From contig NZ_FOMD01000003.1 in the NCBI RefSeq assembly GCF_900112525.1, positions 496,001 through 560,000 of the forward strand: a stretch of 64,000 nt of DNA, read 5' to 3'. The number at the start of each line of letters is the position of its first letter. Position 1 is the first letter of the stretch. Under the pieces are notes generated by a model, which did not search any database, was not told where the DNA came from, and worked only from the letters and a program-made list of their open reading frames with translations. A program made the translations under genes and the position numbers. Below, one piece after another: positions 52,259 to 62,964 of this stretch. The stretch comes from Klenkia taihuensis. GTDB taxonomy: Bacteria > Actinomycetota > Actinomycetes > Mycobacteriales > Geodermatophilaceae.

Positions 52259-53631
52259 GGCGCCGGCTGCTGGTGCTCGCGCTGCTGACCACGGCCGGTC
52301 TGCTCGCCGCGCTCGTCGTCCCGCTGCTGGTGGCCTACGCCGAGGGGCGCGCGGAGGCACTGCACCAGGAGCGGCTGTCGGCGGCGACCCGGTTCGCCAC
52401 GCTGGCCGCGGCCGACGACCCCGACGTGCTCGCCCCCGACCTGGCGCGCTACCGCGACGTCACCGGGGTGCAGGCATGGCTGGTGGGCACCGACCGCTCG
52501 CTGCTGGCCTCCTCGGGCACCCCGCTGCCCGACGGCGCGCTGGTGGACGCCGCGCTGCGCGCCGCCCTGGACGGCGTCCCGTCGGCGCCGCCGCCGGCCG
52601 TGTGGCCCTGGCGGACCGACCCGCTGGTGGTCGCGACCCCGGTCGGCCGGGACGCCCAGGTGCTCGGCGCGGTGCTGCTGGTCGAGGGCACCGACCGGGT
52701 GCGCACGGAGGTGGCCCGGCGGATCGCCGCGGCGGCCGCCGGCAGCCTGGTGCTGCTGGGCCTGCTCGGCTGGCTGGTGGCCAGCCCCCTGGTCGGCTGG
52801 ATCGCCCGCCCGCTCAGCGACCTGGAGGACCAGGTGCGGCAGGTGGGGGAGGGCCGGCCGGCACGGGCCCGCATCGAGGGCCCGCCGGAGCTGCGCCGGC
52901 TGGCCGAGTCGTTCAACACGATGTCCGCCCAGGTCGAGCGCTCCCAGCAGCAGCAGCGCGACCTGGTCGCCGACGTCTCCCACCAGCTGGCCAACCCGCT
53001 GACCGCGCTGCGGCTGCGGCTGGAGTCCCTGTCCGCCGACCGGCCGGCCGACGTGGGCCCGGTGCTGGCCGAGACCGACCGGATGGCCCGCATCCTCGAC
53101 GGGCTGGTCGAGGTCAGCCGCACGGGCGCCGCCGACCGGGAGCCCGTGGCGCAGGACGTCACCGCGCGGGTGCGCGACCGGGTGCAGCTGTGGGAACCGC
53201 TTTTCGGCGGCCGGCTGGTGCTGGCCCTGCCCGACGTGCCGGTGCCCGCGGTGCTGGAGCGCGACCTGGTGGAGACCGTCGTGGACGCGCTGCTGGACAA
53301 CGCCGCCAAGTACGCCCCCGACGCCGTCGTCGAGGTGTCGCTGCAGCCCTCGGGCGCCGGCTGCGTGCTCGCCGTCCGCGACCACGGGCCGGGCGTGACG
53401 CCGGCGGAGGCCGCCGAGCTCGGCCGGCGGTTCCACCGGCTGGCCCGGCACGCCGACGTCGACGGCACCGGGCTGGGCCTGGCCATCGTGGCCGGCCGGG
53501 TGACCGACGCCGGCGGGACGACGACGGTCGAGGCGGCCCACCCCGGCCTGCGGGTGGCGGTCAGCCTCCCCGGCGGTCCCGGTCCCGGAACCAGCGCAGC
53601 GCCCCCGGGTGCAGCGGTACCGGCTGGGTGA
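52255..53631 (+). CDS. Sensor histidine kinase (TctE-like)
   Basis: 458 residues. Membrane segment 1 (about 5-27), an extracellular sensor of about 125 residues, membrane segment 2 (about 155-178), HAMP, then a HisKA helix with phosphoacceptor His243 (LVADVSHQLANPLTALRLRL), and the ATPase domain with N box LLDNAAKYAP, G1 DHGPGV and G2 DGTGLGLAI. It signals to the response regulator just upstream. Its last 24 codons overlap the 3' end of the convergent TAXI gene, giving a low-complexity Gly/Pro/Ala tail. Confidence 0.94.
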   Translation: MRRRLLVLALLTTAGLLAALVVPLLVAYAEGRAEALHQERLSAATRFATLAAADDPDVLAPDLARYRDVTGVQAWLVGTDRSLLASSGTPLPDGALVDAALRAALDGVPSAPPPAVWPWRTDPLVVATPVGRDAQVLGAVLLVEGTDRVRTEVARRIAAAAAGSLVLLGLLGWLVASPLVGWIARPLSDLEDQVRQVGEGRPARARIEGPPELRRLAESFNTMSAQVERSQQQQRDLVADVSHQLANPLTALRLRLESLSADRPADVGPVLAETDRMARILDGLVEVSRTGAADREPVAQDVTARVRDRVQLWEPLFGGRLVLALPDVPVPAVLERDLVETVVDALLDNAAKYAPDAVVEVSLQPSGAGCVLAVRDHGPGVTPAEAAELGRRFHRLARHADVDGTGLGLAIVAGRVTDAGGTTTVEAAHPGLRVAVSLPGGPGPGTSAAPPGAAVPAG

Positions 53632-54541
53632 ACATGCCCGCGGCGGTGGTGGGCTGCCGGACGTCGGGCACCCGGTCGCGGATGGCGTCCTGCCGGTCGA
53701 ACACCACGCTGCACACCCCGTACGCGGCCTCCTCCGACAGGTCCGCCGCGGCCAGGAGGTAGGTCTTCACCGCCACGGTCCGCACCGCCTCCGGCAGCCC
53801 GTAGGGCCCGGCGGGCAGCGGCCCGGCGACGTACTGCGGGCCGTGCGCCTCGACCAGCGGGGCGACCAGGTCGCCGAGGTCCAGCGCCCGCAGCGGCAGC
53901 GACCGGCCGAGCTCGACCAGGGCCGGGGCGGGGAAGCCGCTGCCGTAGGCCAGCGCGTCGGCGGCGCCGGTGCGCAGTTGCTCCGCGCCCTCGGCCAGCG
54001 GCCCGCCGAGCAGCTCGACCTGCCCCTCGATGCCCAGGGCGGCCAGGCAGCGGGAGACCACCACCCGGCCGCCGGAGCCGGTGCCGCCGTCGGCCAGCCG
54101 CCGCCCGGCCAGGTCGGCCAGGGTCCGCACGGGGGAGTCCCGGGGGACGACCACCTGCAGGAAGCTGTCGTAGAGCCGGGCCAGCCCGGTGGGGCTGAGC
54201 GGGGTGGTGAAGGGGTCCTCGCCGGCCAGCGCGAGCAGCACGGTGTCGCCGAGGGAGAACGCGACGTCGGCCCGGCCGTCGGCCAGCGCCAGGTCGTTGT
54301 CCACCGACCCGGTGGTGGTCAGCACGTCGGCACCGACGCCGGGCATGAGCAGCCCGGCCTCGGCCGCCAGCGCCGAGCCGTACCGGTCGAACACCGCGCC
54401 GGGCGACCCGGTGGCGATCCGCAGCCGGCCGGTCGCGCCGTCCGCGGGCCCGGACGAGGCGCAGCCGGGCAGCGCGGCCGCGGCGCCGACGGCGACCAGC
54501 CCGCCCAGGAACCGCCGCCGGTCCAGGGGAAGGCTGCGCAC
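53561..54541 (-). CDS. TAXI-family solute-binding lipoprotein
   Basis: 326 residues. The N-terminus LDRRRFLGGLVAVGAAAALPGC combines a twin-arginine-like signal and a lipobox. The mature protein matches TAXI TRAP-transporter binding proteins: LRIATGSPGAVFDRYGSALA, DVLTTTGSVDNDLALADGRADVAFSLGD, QVVVPRDSPVRTLADLAGRRLADG and GGTGSGGRVV. No TRAP membrane subunit is encoded nearby. Next to a TctDE-like kinase pair it may act as a ligand-binding co-sensor rather than a transporter part. The GTG start is 6 nt after a TACGCT -10. Confidence 0.9.
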   Translation of the reverse strand: MRSLPLDRRRFLGGLVAVGAAAALPGCASSGPADGATGRLRIATGSPGAVFDRYGSALAAEAGLLMPGVGADVLTTTGSVDNDLALADGRADVAFSLGDTVLLALAGEDPFTTPLSPTGLARLYDSFLQVVVPRDSPVRTLADLAGRRLADGGTGSGGRVVVSRCLAALGIEGQVELLGGPLAEGAEQLRTGAADALAYGSGFPAPALVELGRSLPLRALDLGDLVAPLVEAHGPQYVAGPLPAGPYGLPEAVRTVAVKTYLLAAADLSEEAAYGVCSVVFDRQDAIRDRVPDVRQPTTAAGMFTQPVPLHPGALRWFRDRDRRGG

Positions 54542-54547
54542 GCGCCG

Positions 54548-54553
54548 AGCGTA
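54548..54553 (-). promoter_or_regulatory. -10 of apparently leaderless TAXI gene
   Basis: TACGCT on the minus strand, 6 nt before the GTG start at 54541. Confidence 0.5.
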
Positions 54554-54641
54554 GGGGCTGGGCGTGGTTGACCGGTCGCCGTGGCGGGCAGGGGCGGGGT
54601 GGTCCAGCCGGTGGCCGCACCGCCGTCCGGAGGAGCCGACC

Positions 54642-55343
54642 GTGACCGATCCGTCCCTGCCCACCATCGCCGACCGCCCCGCCGCCGAGCTCGGGGGTGA
54701 GCGCAGCGTGCTGGTCCGCCAGCGGGCCGACCACGTCGAGCTCGACCGGCTGCTGCACGAGCTGGACGGCACGACCGGGGACGCCCAGCGCGCCGTGCTG
54801 CGGCGGATCGACCGGTTGGTGTTCAGCCACGCCTTCGCCGAGGAGGTCGTGCTGTGGCCGGTGCTGCGGCGGGTGCTCCCCGACGGTGCACAGCTGACCA
54901 CCCAGGTGGAGCGGGAGCACCAGGAGGTCAACGACCTGGTCGCCGACCTGGAGCGCACCGCCGACGACGACCCGCGGCGGGCGGCGCTGCTGGACCGCCT
55001 GGTGACGGTGCTGCGCGAGGACGTCCGCGACGAGGAGGACCAGCTGTTCCCCCGGCTGCGGGACCGCCTCGACGACCGGGCGCTGCGCCAGCTCGGGTGG
55101 GCGTGGGCGGTCGTGGCCCGGGTGTCGCCGACCCGGCCGCACCCCACGGTCGGCCGCCGGCCGCCGGGCAACGCGCTGTCCGGGCTGCCGCTGTCGGTGC
55201 TGGACCGGGGCCGCGACCACCTCGACGCGCACGCCGGGTGGCCCGGGGCGCGCGCGGCGTCGGCCCTGCTGGCCCGGGTCGCCGGGCTGGTCGAGCGCAC
55301 CCCGGCGGCCCGGCACGGCGACACCCCGGCGACCCACCGGTGA
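54642..55343 (+). CDS. Hemerythrin domain protein
   Basis: 233 residues. An HHE-type four-helix domain occupies about residues 20-150, with ligands suggested by RADHVELDRLLHEL, FSHAFAEEVVLWPVL, EREHQEVNDLV and RDEEDQLFPRL, a probable di-iron site sensing or storing oxygen or NO. The C-terminal 80 residues (TRPHPTVGRRPPGNALSGLP) are Pro/Arg-rich, as in other actinobacterial homologues. GTG start at 54642, 6 nt after GGAGGAG. Confidence 0.88.
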   Translation: MTDPSLPTIADRPAAELGGERSVLVRQRADHVELDRLLHELDGTTGDAQRAVLRRIDRLVFSHAFAEEVVLWPVLRRVLPDGAQLTTQVEREHQEVNDLVADLERTADDDPRRAALLDRLVTVLREDVRDEEDQLFPRLRDRLDDRALRQLGWAWAVVARVSPTRPHPTVGRRPPGNALSGLPLSVLDRGRDHLDAHAGWPGARAASALLARVAGLVERTPAARHGDTPATHR

Positions 55344-55349
55344 CGTGAC

Positions 55350-55355
55350 TACCGT
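55350..55355 (+). promoter_or_regulatory. -10 of apparently leaderless nei2 gene
   Basis: TACCGT, 8 nt before the GTG start at 55364. Confidence 0.5.
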
Positions 55356-55363
55356 GGGCAGCC

Positions 55364-56170
55364 GTGCCAGAGGGGGACACCATCTACCGGCTCGCGCGCC
55401 GGATGCAGCCGCTCGTGGGCACCGTGGTCGAGAGCAGCGACTTCCGCGTCCCGCGCTTCGCCACCGCCGACCTGTCCGGGGCCCGGGTGCTGTCGCTGGT
55501 CCCGCGGGGCAAGCACATGCTCACCCGCTTCGACCACGACGGCCGGGCCGTCACGCTGCACACGCACCTGGAGATGGACGGCGAGTGGAGCATCGTCGGC
55601 CACGGCAAGCTGCTGCCGCGCCGGCTGATGGGCGACGCCCGCCTGGTGCTGGCCACCAGCGGGCCCACGGCGATCGGGCTGCGGCTGCCGGTGGTCGAGC
55701 TGCTGCCCACCGAGGCCGAGCACACCGTCGTCGGGCACCTGGGCCCCGACCTGCTCGACGACACCCGCCCCGCGCCGGAGGTCATCGCCGAGGCCACCGC
55801 GAACCTCGAGGCGCAGCCGGACCGGCCGCTGGTGTCGGCGCTGCTGGACCAGCGGCTGGTGCTCGGCCTGGGCAACGTCTGGGTCAACGAGCTGGCGTTC
55901 CTGCGCGGCCACCTGCCCTTCACCCCGGTCGGCCGGGTCGAGGTCGAGCCGCTCATCCGGCTGGCGGTGCGGGCGATGCGGTTCGCGGTCAGGCCCGGGG
56001 GTCCCGGACGGGTCACCACCGGCAACACCCGGCCCGGGGAGCGGTACTACGTCTACGGCCGCACCGGGGAGCCCTGCCGGCGCTGCGGCACGAAGCTCCA
56101 GTTCAGCCCGGAGATCCCCAACGAGCCGGGGGTGCGGCACACCTGGTGGTGCCCGCGCTGCCAGACCTGA
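55364..56170 (+). CDS. DNA glycosylase/AP lyase, Fpg/Nei family (Nei2-like)
   Basis: 268 residues. The catalytic N-terminus is PEGDTI (Pro as nucleophile, Glu3), with Lys in PRGKHML, the H2TH segment LVLGLGNVWVNELAFL, and a C-terminal zinc finger CRRCGT...WWCPRCQT. It excises oxidised pyrimidines and nicks the strand, as for mycobacterial Nei2. The arrangement and length are normal for the family. Apparently leaderless, 20 bp after the hemerythrin stop. Confidence 0.93.
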   Translation: MPEGDTIYRLARRMQPLVGTVVESSDFRVPRFATADLSGARVLSLVPRGKHMLTRFDHDGRAVTLHTHLEMDGEWSIVGHGKLLPRRLMGDARLVLATSGPTAIGLRLPVVELLPTEAEHTVVGHLGPDLLDDTRPAPEVIAEATANLEAQPDRPLVSALLDQRLVLGLGNVWVNELAFLRGHLPFTPVGRVEVEPLIRLAVRAMRFAVRPGGPGRVTTGNTRPGERYYVYGRTGEPCRRCGTKLQFSPEIPNEPGVRHTWWCPRCQT

Positions 56171-56180
56171 GGCGGCGCGC

Positions 56181-58250
56181 TCACTGCGCCGGGTGGGCCG
56201 GGGCCGGTACGCCCGGCGGCACCACCTGCGGCCCGGCCTCGGCCGGGCGCGGCCGGTCCTGCCGGTGCAGCCGGACGGCGACGAGCGCGATGTCGTCGTC
56301 GGGGTGGCCGTCGACGAGCTCGCGCACCAGGCCGTCGCACAGCTGCTGCAGGGGGAGGTGGCCCAGCCGGGCGGTGACCGCGGTCAGCCGCGCCGTCCCC
56401 TCGTCCAGGTCGGCGTCCCGCCGCTCGACCAGGCCGTCGGTGTAGAGCAGGACGGTGGCCCCGCGGTCGAGGACGACGACGTGCTCGGTGCGGGGCGTGC
56501 CGGGGTCGACCCCGAGCAGCAGCTGGGGCCGGCGCTCCAGGACGTCGACCCGGCCGTCGGTGTGCAGCACCAGCGGGGGCGGGTGGCCGGCGTTGGACCA
56601 CACCATGCGGGTCACCCCGCGCTCGACCTCGTCGGGTGTCTGCTCGAACCTGGCCACCGCGGCGGTGGCCAGGGCCCCGACCTGCAGCACCTCGACGGCC
56701 GCGTCCAGGCCCCGCAGCACCTCGGCCGGCCCGCCGTCGGAGTAGGTGGCGATCCCGCGCAGCAGGCCGCGCAGCTGACCCATCGCGGCCGCGGCGGCGG
56801 TGTCGTGCCCGACGACGTCCCCGATGACGACCATCGTCGTGCCGTCGCGCTGCAGGAAGGCGTCGTACCAGTCCCCGCCCACCCGGGCCGCCTCGGCGGC
56901 CGGCTGGTAGCGGACGACGACCTCGGCGTGGTCGGGCTCGGGCGGGGCCGTCAGCATGCTGCGCTGGAGGTCCTCGGCCAGCTGGGTCCGGGCCCGGCGG
57001 AGCCGGTCGGCGTCGAGGGCGGTCGCGACGCGGTCGGCGATGTCGACCACCACCCGCTCGGTGTCGGGGTCGCGGGGCCGGTCGGCGGCGCTGAGCAGGG
57101 AGAGGGCGCCCAGTACGCGGCCGCGGGTGCGCAGCGGCACGATGGACGCCCGCGCCGGCCCGAGGGCGTCCAGGTGCGTCCGGGCCACCGGGTGCAGGGG
57201 GAGGGCGGCGACCTGCTCCGGTGCGACGTGCCGTAGCAGCCCGGTGTGCACCACCTGCGCGAACGGTGTCGTGCCGGGCAGCTCGACCAGCCGCCTGGTG
57301 GCGTACGCGGCCAGGTCGGCGCGCTTGCCGGGGTCGGTGTGCCAGGAGCTCACGTCCCGGGCCCGGCCGTCGGGGCCCAGGACGGTGACGATGCAGGCGT
57401 CGGCGGTGAGGGGGACGAGCAGCCGGGGCAGGGCGTCGAGCACGTCGGCGACGTCGGGGGCGGTCACCAGCGCGTCGGCCACCTCGGCCAGCAGGGCGAG
57501 CCGCCCGGCGGTGGCCGCGGCACGCCGGTCGGCCAGGGCGCGCTCGGTCGCGTCGGCGAAGAACAGGGTCAACCCCTCGGGCGACGGCCAGCAGGAGACG
57601 TCGAACCAGACGTCCACCGGCGCCGGGTGGTGGGCGGTCAGGGTCTGCGCCTGCTGGGTCGAGACCGCGGTGCGGAAGGCCGTCTCCAGCTCCCCGCCGA
57701 GCACGGCGGGGAACGCCTCCCAGACGGTCCGGCCCAGCAGCTGGTGAGCCGGCTGCCGCAGCAGGACCTCCGCGGCGGGGTTCACCACGGTGAACCGCCA
57801 CGAGTGGTCCAGCACGACGAAGCCCCACGGCATCGTGGCCAGCAGCCGACCGGTGCGGACGTCCCCGGTGTGCACCTCGGTCGTGTCGTAGGCCGTGCCG
57901 ACGAACCGGACCGGCGCGCCGGTGCCGTCGGCGAGCACCCGGCCCCGGCCCTGGACCCAGCGGGTCCGGCCGTCGGGCAGCACGACCCGGTACTCGGCGA
58001 CGAACCCGCCCTGCGTCGCCACCGCGGCCTCCACCGCGCGCGTCACCCGGTCGCGGTCCTCGGGGTGCAGCCGGCGGAAGAAGGACTCGGTGGTGGGGCG
58101 GAAGTCGGCCGCGGTGTAGCCGAACATCTCCTGCAGGGCCGCGTTCCACCACATCGCGTCGCCGGTGAGGTCCCAGTCGAAGACGCCCACACCGCCGGCC
58201 TCCACGGCGAGGGCGACGGGGTCGGGGACCCCGGGGACGTCGGCGGGCAC
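56181..58250 (-). CDS. PAS/GAF-domain PP2C (SpoIIE-type) phosphatase
   Basis: 689 residues, soluble. PAS 1 (about 15-125, WWNAALQEMFGYTAADF), PAS 2 (about 130-235, VVLDHSWRFTVVNPAAEVLL), GAF (about 245-405) and a SpoIIE phosphatase domain (about 430-660). The phosphatase has metal-site motifs GGDWYDAF, IGDVVGHD, NAGHPPPLVL, YTDGLVERR and DDIALVAVR. Such proteins dephosphorylate anti-anti-sigma factors and so control stress sigma factors. No anti-sigma kinase domain is fused. GTG start with GGGAG upstream. Confidence 0.93.
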   Translation of the reverse strand: MPADVPGVPDPVALAVEAGGVGVFDWDLTGDAMWWNAALQEMFGYTAADFRPTTESFFRRLHPEDRDRVTRAVEAAVATQGGFVAEYRVVLPDGRTRWVQGRGRVLADGTGAPVRFVGTAYDTTEVHTGDVRTGRLLATMPWGFVVLDHSWRFTVVNPAAEVLLRQPAHQLLGRTVWEAFPAVLGGELETAFRTAVSTQQAQTLTAHHPAPVDVWFDVSCWPSPEGLTLFFADATERALADRRAAATAGRLALLAEVADALVTAPDVADVLDALPRLLVPLTADACIVTVLGPDGRARDVSSWHTDPGKRADLAAYATRRLVELPGTTPFAQVVHTGLLRHVAPEQVAALPLHPVARTHLDALGPARASIVPLRTRGRVLGALSLLSAADRPRDPDTERVVVDIADRVATALDADRLRRARTQLAEDLQRSMLTAPPEPDHAEVVVRYQPAAEAARVGGDWYDAFLQRDGTTMVVIGDVVGHDTAAAAAMGQLRGLLRGIATYSDGGPAEVLRGLDAAVEVLQVGALATAAVARFEQTPDEVERGVTRMVWSNAGHPPPLVLHTDGRVDVLERRPQLLLGVDPGTPRTEHVVVLDRGATVLLYTDGLVERRDADLDEGTARLTAVTARLGHLPLQQLCDGLVRELVDGHPDDDIALVAVRLHRQDRPRPAEAGPQVVPPGVPAPAHPAQ

Positions 58251-58370
58251 GGCGCGGCTCCCTGCTCGGCCGGGGGCGTCGCTCGAGGGCTACGAGGTGC
58301 GCGCCCGCGTTCCGCGCGGCCGCCCGTCCCGGACGTGCACGACCCTAACGGCCCGCGCGCGGACGGTCGG

Positions 58371-60643
<2,273 letters not shown>

Positions 60644-60716
60644 ACCGAGGTTTACGGCGTTACGTGTGCGGTCACCTGGTGGCCCGCAACCGATGTCCGC
60701 TTCGAGAAGAGGAGCC

Positions 60717-61523
60717 ATGGCCACCGCCGCCCGCACTGCCCGACCCACCCCCGCCGCCCCGGCAGCACCCGCCCAGCCGGCGCTGCCCATCCGGGCACTC
60801 GCTGAGTTCCTCGGTACCGCCCTGCTGGTGATCGGCGGTGTCGGCACCGCGGTCGCCGCTCCCGGGACCGGCACCGTGGGGATCGCCCTCGCCTTCGGCC
60901 TGAGCCTGCTGGTCCTGGCCTACACGATCGGCCCGGTCTCCGGCGCGCACGTCAACCCCGCCGTCACCCTCGGCGCGCTGATCGCCAAGCGCATCGAGCC
61001 CGCCGCGGCCGGCGCCTACGTGGTCGCCCAGCTGCTGGGCGGTCTGGCCGGCGCGGGCGTGGTCTACGCCTTCCGCTCGGCGGACCCGAGCTTCGACCTG
61101 GCCACCGACGGCCTGGGCACCAACGGCTGGGGCGCCGCCTCCACCGGCGGCTACGGCATCGGCGCCGCGATCACCGTCGAGCTGGTCTTCACCGCGCTGC
61201 TGGTGATGGTCGTCCTGGCCGCCACCGCGCGCAGCTCCAACGCCGCGGTCGCCGGCATCCCGATCGGCCTGGTCCTGGTCGTGGCGCACCTGGTCGCCAT
61301 CCCGGTCGACGGCACCTCGGTCAACCCGGCCCGCTCGCTGGGCCCGGCGCTGGTCTCCGGCGGCACCGCGCTGTCGCAGGTCTGGCTGTTCGTCGTCGTC
61401 CCGCTGGTGGGTGCGGTGATCGGTGCCCTGCTGCACAAGGTGCTGTGGAGCGCCGACGGCGGCCACTCCGTCGCCGCCGCCGTCACGACGCCCGACCCGA
61501 CGACCAAGGCCGGTGCCCGCTGA
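60717..61523 (+). CDS. Aquaporin (MIP family, AqpZ-like)
   Basis: 268 residues, six membrane segments and both NPA boxes (SGAHVNPAVTLG and TSVNPARSLGPAL), so a water or small-solute channel in the inner membrane. The Ala/Pro-rich N-terminus (about 30 residues) and the C-terminal tail are cytosolic. The ATG follows AAGAGGAG, and its stop shares a base with the next small ORF. Confidence 0.94.
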   Translation: MATAARTARPTPAAPAAPAQPALPIRALAEFLGTALLVIGGVGTAVAAPGTGTVGIALAFGLSLLVLAYTIGPVSGAHVNPAVTLGALIAKRIEPAAAGAYVVAQLLGGLAGAGVVYAFRSADPSFDLATDGLGTNGWGAASTGGYGIGAAITVELVFTALLVMVVLAATARSSNAAVAGIPIGLVLVVAHLVAIPVDGTSVNPARSLGPALVSGGTALSQVWLFVVVPLVGAVIGALLHKVLWSADGGHSVAAAVTTPDPTTKAGAR

Positions 61524-61633
61524 TGGCCGCCAAGAAGAACGCCTTCGCCGCCGTCGGCTGGGTCGTGGTGAAGCTGGCCGCGAAGGTCGGCGTCCCCTAC
61601 GCCAAGCGCAAGGTGCGCGACCGCAGGCACTGA
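61523..61633 (+). CDS. Small basic protein, 36 residues, coupled to aquaporin
   Basis: MAAKKNAFAAVGWVVVKLAA begins the product, which ends KRKVRDRRH: a short hydrophobic helix with a strongly basic C-terminus. The ATG overlaps the aquaporin stop (TGATG), so translation is probably coupled, and a terminator follows directly. The composition suggests a peripheral membrane or aquaporin-associated peptide; no function is known to me. Confidence 0.55.
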   Translation: MAAKKNAFAAVGWVVVKLAAKVGVPYAKRKVRDRRH

Positions 61634-61651
61634 TCCGGTACTCCAGGACCA

Positions 61652-61692
61652 GGCGGGTCCGTCCGCAGGCTGATGCCTGCGACGGGCCCGCC
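61652..61692 (+). terminator. Terminator of the aquaporin operon
   Basis: A stem of about 18 bp with one bulge and one wobble pair joins GGCGGGTCCGTCCGCAGGC (61652-61670) to GCCTGCGACGGGCCCGCC (61675-61692) with a TGAT loop. Confidence 0.7.
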
Positions 61693-61708
61693 CCGTCATG
61701 CTGCAGGC

Positions 61709-62224
61709 GTGATCACCAACTGGCTGCTGGACCACCCGTGGGCGACCACGGCGGGTCCCCTGGTGCTCCTCGTCGCCGGTCCGCTCCTCGCGGCGGGCCT
61801 GGCGGGTCGGCCGCGGGTGGCGGGGTGGCTTGCCGCGGCGTGGCTGGTGCCGCTCGCCGCGCTGACGCTCAGCCCGACCGGGCGCGTGACCGGCACGGTC
61901 GGGTGCACGGTGCAGTGGTCGCTGCCCTCGTGGGGCGCGGTCGAGCTGGTCGCCAACGTGCTGCTGTTCGTCCCGCCGGCGCTGCTGGCGACGGTGGCCA
62001 CCCGCCGGCCGTGGGCCGTGCTGCTGGCCGCCAGCGGGTTGTCCGCCGGCGTCGAGGCCGTGCAGGCGGTGGCCACCGGGCTGGGCCGCGCCTGCGACAC
62101 CACCGACTGGACGTCGAACACCCTCGGCGCCGCGGCCGGGGTGGCGCTCGGCGTCCTGGGGCTGTGGCTGGCCCGTCTCAGCCGAGCCGGTCGAGCACCC
62201 CGGGGAGTGCGTGCAGGTCGGTGA
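61709..62224 (+). CDS. VanZ-like membrane protein
   Basis: 171 residues, about four membrane segments. The VanZ pattern is seen in LTLSPTGRV, LVANVLLFVPPALLATV and [37 protein letters not shown]. VanZ proteins are associated with glycopeptide tolerance, but no van genes are nearby. The GTG start is 6 nt after CATGCT, possibly leaderless. Its last 47 bases overlap the convergent HAD gene. Confidence 0.82.
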   Translation: MITNWLLDHPWATTAGPLVLLVAGPLLAAGLAGRPRVAGWLAAAWLVPLAALTLSPTGRVTGTVGCTVQWSLPSWGAVELVANVLLFVPPALLATVATRRPWAVLLAASGLSAGVEAVQAVATGLGRACDTTDWTSNTLGAAAGVALGVLGLWLARLSRAGRAPRGVRAGR

Positions 62225-62834
62225 CCGTGTGCGCAGGCTGCGGGCCGGCCGGGTCGGTGCGGTGCCCGGGCCGGGCCACCCGGACGACGGCGATCCCCGC
62301 CTCCAGCGCACCGCGGGTGTCGCGCGCCGACGCCGGGACGTGCACGTCCACCCCGGCGTCGACGGCCCGCCGGTAGAGGGCGGGCGAGGGCTTGTACGCG
62401 CGCAGCCGCTCGCTGGTGAGCCGGTCGGCGTCGTCGACCAGCGGCGCGACCCGGGTGCGGGCGAGCAGGTCGTCGTCCACGTTGGACAGCACCCCGACCC
62501 GGTGCCCGGCGGCCCGCACCCCGGGGAGGGCGTCGGCGACGTCGGGCCACAGCGGCCAGTCCGGCAGCGAGCCCAGCAGCGCGGCGGCCGGTGCGTCGCC
62601 GGCGTCCCAGCCGCGGGCCGCCCAGGTCGCGACCAGGGCCTGCCGGCAGTGCTCGGCGAAGGGCACCCAGTCGGTGCGGTCGCGCTGGGTGGCCTTGTTC
62701 CGGGCGTCCCAGTCGTCGTACAGCTCGCCGCCGTCGGCGTCGTGGCCCTGGTCGGCGGCCAGCGCGGCCAGCACCGGCGCCGCGCCGCTGCGGCTGTCGA
62801 CCAGCGCGCTGAACAGGTCGATGGTCACGAACAC
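62178..62834 (-). CDS. HAD-family hydrolase (haloacid dehalogenase-like)
   Basis: 218 residues. Nucleophile Asp in TIDLFSALVDS, motif II Ser in VGVLSNVDDD, Lys in RAYKPSPALYRRAVD, and ASARDTRGALEAGIAVV as motif IV. This is the layout of 2-haloacid dehalogenase-like or small phosphatase members; the substrate is unknown. GTG at 62834, 6 nt after CAGGGT, suggesting a leaderless message; GTG at 62828 is an alternative. Confidence 0.85.
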   Translation of the reverse strand: MFVTIDLFSALVDSRSGAAPVLAALAADQGHDADGGELYDDWDARNKATQRDRTDWVPFAEHCRQALVATWAARGWDAGDAPAAALLGSLPDWPLWPDVADALPGVRAAGHRVGVLSNVDDDLLARTRVAPLVDDADRLTSERLRAYKPSPALYRRAVDAGVDVHVPASARDTRGALEAGIAVVRVARPGHRTDPAGPQPAHTVTDLHALPGVLDRLG

Positions 62835-62964
62835 CGGCCCACCCTGGCACGCGGACGGTGCGCGGACGAGACGGATGACGCTGGTGGGCCGGCGGCGCGG
62901 GGGCGGAGCGTGCGCGGTGACCGGTGCGCCGAGCCCAGGCGGCCGGGTGCACCCGGAGGACGCC

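Noticed and set aside
61709-62224. Vancomycin resistance cluster
   Set aside because: Only a generic VanZ-like protein is present; no vanHAX, vanRS or vanY genes are nearby.
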